From contig JALWNJ010000102.1 in assembly GCA_026995955.1 (NCBI GenBank), positions 1-6,673 of the forward strand: a stretch of 6,673 nt of DNA. The letters run 5' to 3'. The position numbers were made by a program, and so were the translations under genes. Under the pieces are notes generated by a model. It was not told the origin of the DNA, searched no databases, and saw nothing but the letters and a program-made list of their open reading frames with translations. Source of the DNA: Gammaproteobacteria bacterium. GTDB lineage: Bacteria; Pseudomonadota; Gammaproteobacteria; J044. The first letter of the stretch is position 1. Every line of letters begins with the position of its first letter. Positions 1-4,590 of the stretch are shown here, one piece after another.

Positions 1-211
1 CGTGGGCGGAACGGGCGCTGCCGCGCCGGCCGTGGCGCCGGCGCTGGAGGGTGGCCTGCAGATCGGCCAGCGCGTGCGCCACCCCCGTTTCGGCGAGGGC
101 TACATCACCCAGGCCGAGGGCAGCGGCCCCGGCGCCCGGGTGCAGGTGCAGTTCGACCAGGCCGGCAGCAAGTGGCTGGTGCTGGCCTATGCCAATCTGG
201 AGCCGGCCTGA
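1..211 (+). CDS. uvrD: DNA helicase II UvrD, C-terminal end (5' partial)
   Basis: Only the last 69 residues are present. The frame enters from outside the window and stops with TGA at 209-211. The visible part starts with an Ala/Pro/Gly-rich linker (about residues 1-19). It is followed by the characteristic UvrD C-terminal module, readable as GQRVRHPRFGEG, then EGSG, then KWLVLAYANLEPA. This matches the E. coli UvrD tail pattern (GQRVRHAKFGEG...KWLVAAYARLE) closely from memory. In the family this tail forms a small Tudor-like fold implicated in contact with RNA polymerase. The helicase itself is a superfamily 1 3'-5' enzyme acting in nucleotide excision repair and methyl-directed mismatch repair in the cytoplasm. 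None of the helicase motifs lies in the window. Rep or PcrA could share a similar tail, but UvrD is the best fit. The gene converges on the minus-strand operon with a 3-bp gap. Confidence 0.9.
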   Translation, partial: VGGTGAAAPAVAPALEGGLQIGQRVRHPRFGEGYITQAEGSGPGARVQVQFDQAGSKWLVLAYANLEPA

Positions 212-214
212 GCG

Positions 215-652
215 TCAGCGCGGCGGCCCGCCACAGGGCGGGATGCCGGGCGCGGAGCGCACATCCACCAGCACCTGAAGCGGACTCGACTGCAGATCGC
301 GTACCCAGAGTTGCAACCCAAGGGCGTTGAGGGGCGACGGGAACCGCCGCTGCCCGATGATGCGCGTGGTCTCGACCCGCGCGCGGGTGCCTGCGGGGCC
401 TTCAACCTGAAAGGCCAGGGTCTCGGTGCCGGCATGGACGCACCGCGCGCCAACCGGGCAGGGGCGCCGCCGGTAGCCGTCGAGGCGGATCCGGCAGCGG
501 GTGCCGGGCACGGTCATGGGCTGGCCAGGCGACAGGGCCAGGCCATGGGTGGGCGGGGTTGGCGGTGGCTTCTCCATGCCGGACAGCCCCGGCGTGACGC
601 TCCCCAGGGCGAGGCCGAGGCACGACAGCAGGGTGATGCGCAGCAGGCTCAC
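215..652 (-). CDS. Small exported cysteine-containing protein of unknown function
   Basis: This is a 145-residue protein starting at GTG (652-650), chosen because the GTG overlaps the TGA of the upstream methyltransferase (GTGA), a typical coupled start. The first ~25 residues (SLLRITLLSCLGLALGSVTPG) look like a Sec signal peptide with one Arg and a hydrophobic core. C11 in LLSC could be read as a lipobox, but the hydrophobic stretch before it is very short. After a Pro-rich linker (28-36), the mature part has four Cys: C53, C65, C71 and C140. The core C-P-V-G-A-R-C-V-H-A-G (65-75) resembles the SRCP-x-G-x-x-C-x-x-A-G signature seen in several uncharacterised secreted bacterial proteins. It is followed by alternating beta-like segments. 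Two disulfides in the periplasm are plausible. The function is unknown. Coupling to the methyltransferase suggests co-expression, not necessarily a shared pathway. An upstream extension of this frame inside the methyltransferase is spurious. Confidence 0.72.
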   Translation of the reverse strand: MSLLRITLLSCLGLALGSVTPGLSGMEKPPPTPPTHGLALSPGQPMTVPGTRCRIRLDGYRRRPCPVGARCVHAGTETLAFQVEGPAGTRARVETTRIIGQRRFPSPLNALGLQLWVRDLQSSPLQVLVDVRSAPGIPPCGGPPR

Positions 653-1311
653 GGGCGTTTCCTCAGCAGGGTGAGGCCGTCGGCCACGGGGATCATCGAC
701 AGGTCCACGCGCTCGTCGTTGTACACGCGTTCGTTGAAGGCGCGGATTGCCTCGGTGCTGGGCTCGTGGTTTTCTGGGTCGGCCACCGCGCCGTCCCACA
801 GCGTGTTGTCCACCACGATCAGGCCGCCGGGGCGCAGCAGCTTCAGGCAGGCCTCGTAGTAGTGGAGATAGTTCTCCTTGTCGGCATCGATGAAGGCCAT
901 GTCGAAGTCGTCCCAGCCCTCTGCCACCAGCAGGTCGAGGGTGGCGCGGGCCGGTGCCAGACGCAGGTCGATGCGGTCCTCCACCCCGGCCTCCTGCCAG
1001 TAGCGGCGGGCGATGGCGGTCCAGTGGTGGCTGAGGTCGCAGCACAGCACCAGCCCGCCCTCGGGCACCGCCAGCGCCATGGCAATCGAGCTGTAGCCGG
1101 TGAAGGTGCCCACCTCGATGATGCGCCGCGCGCCGGTGAGCCTGACCAGCAGGTTGAGGAACTGCCCCTCCTCGGGGGCGATCTGCATCACCGCCTCGGG
1201 CAGCCGCGCCGTTTCCTCGCGCAGCCGGCGCAGCACCTCCGGCTCGCGCACGCCGTGCGTCAGCAGGTACTGATGGAGGGTTTCGTCGAGGCCGATGCTG
1301 CGGTTGGACAT
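649..1311 (-). CDS. Class I SAM-dependent O-methyltransferase (CCoAOMT-like)
   Basis: This 220-residue protein is close to the usual ~220 residues of the family. It matches the caffeoyl-CoA/catechol O-methyltransferase-like family (Methyltransf_3). The SAM-binding motif I is IIEVGTFTGYSS (64-75), with acidic D92 after the second strand. The metal/catalytic signature IDADKENY (141-148) and VVDNTLWDG (166-174) supply D142, D168 and N169, the expected divalent-metal ligands. The C-terminal IPVADGLTLLRK is typical. Such enzymes methylate a hydroxyl of a small catechol-like molecule in the cytoplasm; the true substrate cannot be told from sequence. The ATG at 1311 is preferred over in-frame ATG 1332 and TTG 1344, because homologues begin shortly before the QYLLTHG segment and a consensus TATAAT lies just upstream. 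No Shine-Dalgarno is visible. It is the first gene of a two-gene operon and overlaps the exported-protein gene by 4 nt. Confidence 0.92.
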   Translation of the reverse strand: MSNRSIGLDETLHQYLLTHGVREPEVLRRLREETARLPEAVMQIAPEEGQFLNLLVRLTGARRIIEVGTFTGYSSIAMALAVPEGGLVLCCDLSHHWTAIARRYWQEAGVEDRIDLRLAPARATLDLLVAEGWDDFDMAFIDADKENYLHYYEACLKLLRPGGLIVVDNTLWDGAVADPENHEPSTEAIRAFNERVYNDERVDLSMIPVADGLTLLRKRP

Positions 1312-1317
1312 GATGGG

Positions 1318-1346
1318 ATTATAGCGCTTCATCAATCGCACCAATC
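1318..1346 (-). promoter_or_regulatory. Putative promoter of the methyltransferase operon
   Basis: Read on the minus strand, 1323 to 1318 is a perfect TATAAT -10 hexamer. At 15-17 nt upstream only weak -35 matches exist (TTGGTG at 1344-1339, 3 of 6). With normal -10 to start spacing the transcript would begin at about 1311, which is the A of the methyltransferase ATG, predicting a leaderless mRNA. The -35 zone overlaps the 1339-1358 dyad. The motif is seen directly; activity is inferred. Confidence 0.45.
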
Positions 1347-1358
1347 GAACGATTCGTG
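1339..1358. promoter_or_regulatory. 20-bp dyad, candidate antitoxin operator
   Basis: The sequence CACCAATCGAACGATTCGTG is an interrupted palindrome: CAC-n-AATCG, a 2-nt centre, CGATT-n-GTG, so 8 of 9 possible pairs per arm match. A further direct copy of CAATCG lies at 1333-1338. Phd/YefM antitoxins commonly autoregulate by binding palindromes ahead of their own gene, and this site lies 46 bp before the antitoxin ATG. It abuts the extended -10 of that gene and overlaps the -35 zone of the divergent methyltransferase promoter. That it is the antitoxin's operator is an inference. Confidence 0.45.
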
Positions 1359-1365
1359 CTATTCT
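1357..1365 (+). promoter_or_regulatory. Putative extended -10 promoter of the toxin-antitoxin operon
   Basis: TGCTATTCT reads as an extended -10 element: TG, one base, then TATTCT, which matches TATAAT at 4 of 6 positions. There is no good -35 hexamer 16-18 nt upstream, which fits an extended -10 promoter. The start of transcription would fall near 1372, giving a leader of about 30 nt before the antitoxin ATG at 1404. The site sits at the right edge of the dyad, so a bound repressor would block it. Confidence 0.35.
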
Positions 1366-1403
1366 GGATCCATGGCACCGGAATGGCAGAGCGTGAGGAC
1401 ACC

Positions 1404-1646
1404 ATGAAGACCATGACGGCCAACGAGGCCAAGACGCATTTCGGCGAGTTTCTGGATACCGCGCAGCGCACCCCGGTGCGGGTCACCCGCCGCAACCGGG
1501 TGGTCGGTGTGATGGTCAGCGCCGAGGATTACGAGGCGATGCGCGCCTTCTATGCCGACCGGTTGCGCCACCGCCTGCGCGACAGCGCTACCCGGGCGAA
1601 CCTGAGCGAGGAGGCGCTGCAGCGACTGCTGGCCGATGAGTCCTGA
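1404..1646 (+). CDS. Type II antitoxin, Phd/YefM family
   Basis: This 80-residue protein begins MKTMTANEAKTHFGEFLDTA, which is a textbook Phd/YefM N-terminus. It continues with PVRVTRRNRVVGVMVSAEDYEAM (24-46), the conserved strand-strand-helix core that dimerises and binds DNA. The C-terminal helix rich in Arg, Leu and Glu (47-80) is where such antitoxins grip and neutralise the toxin. The ATG at 1404 is preceded by TGAGGA (1394-1399) as ribosome binding site. An in-frame ATG at 1356 lies in the operator/promoter region and is rejected because the family motif starts at 1404. The reading frame overlaps the PIN toxin gene by 11 nt, as expected for a coupled antitoxin-toxin operon. The antitoxin probably represses its own promoter through the upstream dyad. 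Confidence 0.93.
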   Translation: MKTMTANEAKTHFGEFLDTAQRTPVRVTRRNRVVGVMVSAEDYEAMRAFYADRLRHRLRDSATRANLSEEALQRLLADES

Positions 1647-2097
1647 GCGCCCGGCGGGTCCGCCGGCGCGGGTGGTGGTCGATACCAATGTGTTGCTCAG
1701 TGCCGCGCTGAGCCCCGAGGGCACGCCGGCCCGGTTGCTTGATTGCCTGCTGTTGCACTCGGTGCTGGTGTTTTCCGAGGCCACCTTCGCCGAGCTGGAG
1801 GCGCGCATCTGGAAGCCGAAGTTCGACCGGTATCTGAGCATCGAGATCCGCCAGGGGCTGGTGCACGACTTTGCCGCTGCCGCCGAGTGGGTACGGATTC
1901 CGCAGCCCTTGCAGGCACGCGGCTGGTCCCGCGATCCCGACGACGATGCCTTCGTTCGTGCCGCGCTGGCGGCGGATGCCGGCTGGCTGGTGAGTGGCGA
2001 CGCGGATCTGCTGTGCCTGCGGCAGGTGGAGGGGGTGCGGATCCTGAGTCCGGCACAGGCGTGGGCAGGCTGTCCGGGTTCCCGTGGCAGTGCGTGA
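1636..2097 (+). CDS. PIN-domain toxin (putative ribonuclease) of type II TA module
   Basis: This 153-residue protein has the size of the 'putative toxin-antitoxin system toxin component, PIN family' (COG1569-like). The first acidic motif is RVVVDTNVLLSAALS, with D16 and N18. A conserved Glu lies in SEATFAELE (E53 most likely). The third acidic cluster is DPDDDAFVRAAL (D100-D104), followed by LVSGDADLL with D122 and D124. Together these provide the metal-binding acidic residues of PIN nucleases, which cleave RNA when the antitoxin is lost. The start ATG at 1636 lies inside the antitoxin gene (ATGAGTCCTGA spans both the start and the antitoxin stop), so translation is probably coupled. All expected acidic residues are present, so nothing suggests decay. 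The last ~12 residues (AGCPGSRGSA) look like a non-conserved tail. The RNA target cannot be predicted. Confidence 0.9.
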   Translation: MSPERPAGPPARVVVDTNVLLSAALSPEGTPARLLDCLLLHSVLVFSEATFAELEARIWKPKFDRYLSIEIRQGLVHDFAAAAEWVRIPQPLQARGWSRDPDDDAFVRAALAADAGWLVSGDADLLCLRQVEGVRILSPAQAWAGCPGSRGSA

Positions 2098-2139
2098 TAG
2101 GATTTCGTTCTTACCGTGGCTTAGGGGAGGAGACTGCAG

Positions 2140-3252
2140 ATGAAGCGTCGTGAATTCATGCGCGTGGCCGGGGCCGGTGCGCTGGCCGCCGGTGGGCTGG
2201 CGGCCTGCAAGGGCAAGGAGGCGGGTGCCGGCAAGGGGGCGCCGGCGGTGGTCACCGGCCGGAAGGTGCGCTGGAAGATGGTCACCACCTGGCCCAAGAA
2301 CTTCCCCGGCCTGGGCACCGGGGCCGAGAAGCTGGCGCGGCTGATCAACGAGATGTCGGGCGGGCGCATCGAGGTCAGGGTGTACGGGGCCAAGGAGCTG
2401 GTGCCGGCCTTCGAGGTGTTCGACGTGGTCTCGCGTGGCACGGCGCAGATGGGCCATGGCGCGGCCTATTACTGGAAGGGCAAGAACGAGGCCTTTCAGT
2501 TCTTCTCCGCCGTTCCCTTCGGTCTGACCGCCGATGAACAGAACGCCTGGCTCTTCCATGGTGGCGGCATGGAACTGTGGGAGGAGAGCTATCGCCCGTT
2601 CGGCGTGGTGCCGCTGGCGGCCGGCAACACCGGCGTGCAGATGGCCGGCTGGTTCAACCGCGAGATCAACAGCCTGGAAGACCTCAAGGGGCTGAAGATG
2701 CGCATCCCCGGCCTCGGCGGCGAGGTGCTCCGGCGCGCCGGCGGCACCCCGGTGAACCTGCCCGGCGGCGAGCTGTTCACCTCGCTGCAGTCGGGTGTGA
2801 TCGATGCTACCGAGTGGGTGGGGCCCTACAACGACCTCGCTTTCGGGCTCTACAAGGCGGCCAGGTACTACTACTACCCGGGCTGGCACGAGCCCGGCAC
2901 CACGCTGGAGGCGATCGTCAACCGCAAGGCCTTCGAGGCGCTGTCGCCCGACCTGCAGGCCATCGTCCGTGCTGCCTGCCGGGTGGCCAACGACGAGATC
3001 CTGGTCGAATACGTGGCGCGCAACAACGATGCGCTGGAGACGCTGAAGAACGAGCACCATGTCGATGTGCGGCGCCTGCCCGACGATGTGCTGGCCCGGC
3101 TGCGCGCGCTGTCCGAGGAGGTGGTGCAGGAGCTGGCCGACAGCAGCCCCGAGGCGCGCCGCATCTACGACAGCTTCCGCCGCTTCCGCGACAAGGTGTT
3201 TGCCTGGACCGACATCTCGGAACGCGCCTATCTCGACAGCCGGCAGGGCTGA
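2140..3252 (+). CDS. TRAP transporter substrate-binding protein (DctP type, TakP/mannitol-chloroaromatic class), predicted Tat lipoprotein
   Basis: This is a 370-residue protein. The ATG at 2140 is preceded by a strong GGGGAGGAGA (2124-2133). The N-terminus KRREFMRVAGAGALAAGGLAAC carries a twin-arginine pair (R3 R4 before E-F) and a lipobox L-A-A-C ending at C23. It is therefore probably exported folded by Tat and lipid-anchored facing the periplasm. The mature part has the TRAP P-subunit layout: RWKMVTTWPKNFPG (44-57), YYWKGK (110-115), LKGLKMRIPGLGGEV (184-196) with R188 expected to clamp a substrate carboxylate, IDATEWVGPYNDL (221-233) and YYYYPGWHEPG (243-253). E225-W226 and E251 match, from memory, the cation-site residues of the TakP alpha-keto-acid binder. 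TRAP systems use a Na+ or H+ gradient to import organic acids through DctQ/DctM. Neither membrane subunit is in the window. The likely ligand is a 2-oxo acid or other carboxylate, but it is not determinable. It follows the toxin gene by 42 nt and precedes the signalling pair by 81 nt. Confidence 0.92.
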   Translation: MKRREFMRVAGAGALAAGGLAACKGKEAGAGKGAPAVVTGRKVRWKMVTTWPKNFPGLGTGAEKLARLINEMSGGRIEVRVYGAKELVPAFEVFDVVSRGTAQMGHGAAYYWKGKNEAFQFFSAVPFGLTADEQNAWLFHGGGMELWEESYRPFGVVPLAAGNTGVQMAGWFNREINSLEDLKGLKMRIPGLGGEVLRRAGGTPVNLPGGELFTSLQSGVIDATEWVGPYNDLAFGLYKAARYYYYPGWHEPGTTLEAIVNRKAFEALSPDLQAIVRAACRVANDEILVEYVARNNDALETLKNEHHVDVRRLPDDVLARLRALSEEVVQELADSSPEARRIYDSFRRFRDKVFAWTDISERAYLDSRQG

Positions 3253-3333
3253 GGCACGGGCGGGCTGCAGGATGACAGGGATGTTCTACACTTCACGATG
3301 GGGATCTGCGCCCTGCAGACGGGAGAAGGCAAC

Positions 3334-4587
3334 ATGAGGCTGGTGCATTCGGCATCCGGTGGCCGGGCTACCGACAGCGGCGACCAGAGCGTCGGCATCG
3401 TCACCCTGCCGCACGGCGAGCGCGGCCCGCGCCCGCGCGGCGCCGGCGAGGGGCTGGTGATCATCGTCGACGATCAGGCTACCGGTCGCGCCATTCTCAC
3501 CGAGATCGTGCGCAGCCTGTCGCTGCAGGACGGCATGCTCAGGGTCGAGGCCTTCGACGATGCGGCCCGGGCCCTGGCGCGCATCGAGCAGGTGACGCCG
3601 GACCTCATCATCACCGACTACAAGATGCCGGGCATGGACGGACTGGCCTTTACCCGCGCGGTGCGCCGCATCCCGGAGTGCCGCGAGGTCCCGCTGGTGG
3701 TGGTCACCATCGTCGAGGATCGCGAGGTACGCTGCGATGTGCTCAAGGCCGGCGCCAGCGATTTCCTCAACCGGCCGCTGGACGTGGCCGAGAGCCGGGC
3801 GCGCCTGCGCAACCTGCTGCGCCTGCGCGAGCAGCAGCGCCAGCTGCAGGAGCGCGCCGACTGGCTCGAGGACCAGGTGCGCCGTGCCACCGAGCGCATC
3901 GCCGAGCGCGAGCGCGAGACCCTGCTGCGGCTGGCGCGGGCCGGCGAATACCGCGACGAGGAAACCGGCAACCACATCCTGCGCATGGCGCGCTATTCCT
4001 GTCTCATTGCCGAGGCCCTGGGCGAGCACCCCGATTTCTGCGCCGAGCTGGAACAGGCGGCGCCGATGCACGACATCGGCAAGATCGGCATCCCCGACCG
4101 CATCCTGCTCAAGCCCGGGCGCCTGACCGAGGCCGAGTTCGAGATCATGAAGGAGCATGCGCGCATCGGTCACGAGATCCTGGCCGGCAGTCCCTCGCGC
4201 TATCTGCAGCTGGGCGCGGAGATCGCATTGCATCACCATGAGCGGTATGATGGCAGCGGCTATCCGCAGGGCCTGGCCGGCGAGGCGATTCCGCTGGCGG
4301 CACGCATCGTGGCGGTGGCCGATGTGTTCGATGCGCTTACCAGCCGTCGCCCGTACAAGGATCCATGGCCGCTGGAGCGCGCCTTCGCCTATCTGCGCGA
4401 GGCGGCCGGCAGCCACTTCGACCCGCGCTGCGTCGAGGCCTTCCTCGCCTGCGAGGCCAGGGTGCGCGAGATCGCCGAACACTACCGTGATGACGAGATG
4501 ACGCAGGCACCGCTGCACGAGCTGATGCAGCGGGCGCAGGCGGAAGCGAACCGGATCGACCAGGAAGAACCACAGCAAAAGGACTGA
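3334..4587 (+). CDS. RpfG-like response regulator, REC + HD-GYP cyclic di-GMP phosphodiesterase
   Basis: This is a 417-residue protein. The ATG at 3334 has a good ribosome site (GGGAGAAGG, 3321-3329); the in-frame ATG at 3298 lacks one. Residues 1-40 are a Gly/Arg-rich extension of no known domain. The receiver domain runs about 41-155, with acidic pair D46 D47, phosphoacceptor D95 (ITDYKMPGMDG) and T125. The usual receiver Lys is Arg (R147 in FLNRPLD). A charged helical linker (165-200) reads as a coiled coil and ends in ERERETLLRLARAGEYRD. The HD-GYP domain follows, with H214, the HDIGKIGIPD box (H246 D247), H275 and H280, HHERYDGSGYP (H301 H302, D306, GYP 309-311), and AVADVFDALTSRRPYK. 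All metal and signature residues are present, so an active cyclic di-GMP hydrolase is expected. The order of motifs follows Xanthomonas RpfG closely. It lies 3 nt upstream of the RpfC-like kinase, its probable partner. Confidence 0.93.
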   Translation: MRLVHSASGGRATDSGDQSVGIVTLPHGERGPRPRGAGEGLVIIVDDQATGRAILTEIVRSLSLQDGMLRVEAFDDAARALARIEQVTPDLIITDYKMPGMDGLAFTRAVRRIPECREVPLVVVTIVEDREVRCDVLKAGASDFLNRPLDVAESRARLRNLLRLREQQRQLQERADWLEDQVRRATERIAERERETLLRLARAGEYRDEETGNHILRMARYSCLIAEALGEHPDFCAELEQAAPMHDIGKIGIPDRILLKPGRLTEAEFEIMKEHARIGHEILAGSPSRYLQLGAEIALHHHERYDGSGYPQGLAGEAIPLAARIVAVADVFDALTSRRPYKDPWPLERAFAYLREAAGSHFDPRCVEAFLACEARVREIAEHYRDDEMTQAPLHELMQRAQAEANRIDQEEPQQKD

Positions 4588-4590
4588 TCC

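Noticed and set aside
227..242. GC hairpin as a rho-independent terminator
   Set aside because: The stem is 6 bp with a 4-nt loop, but no T-run follows on either strand and it lies inside a coding end, so terminator function is not supported.
1356..1403. Upstream in-frame ATG (1356) as the antitoxin start
   Set aside because: It would place 16 extra residues, encoded over the operator/promoter, ahead of the conserved MKTMTANEAK start, and the ribosome site fits 1404.
311..1407. Plus-strand open frames (311-859 and 766-1407) across the methyltransferase operon
   Set aside because: They are antisense to a methyltransferase with complete SAM and metal motifs, and show no ribosome site or recognisable domain.
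2079..2103. TGATAGGAT (2095-2103) as an extended -10 ahead of the TRAP gene
   Set aside because: The -10 hexamer TAGGAT matches only 4 of 6 and no acceptable -35 sits at normal spacing, so it is too weak to annotate.
1588..3060. A 490-codon minus-strand open frame opposite the toxin and TRAP genes
   Set aside because: It is another GC-bias shadow with no motif, spanning two well-supported plus-strand genes.
3272..3292. ATGACA and TACACT as a promoter for the RpfG-like gene
   Set aside because: ATGACA matches TTGACA well, but the spacing to TACACT is only 9 nt, far from 16-18.
3264..3318. Inverted CTGCAGG / CCTGCAG pair before the RpfG-like gene
   Set aside because: The arms are 7 bp and about 40 nt apart with no further pairing, which is likely chance in GC-rich DNA.
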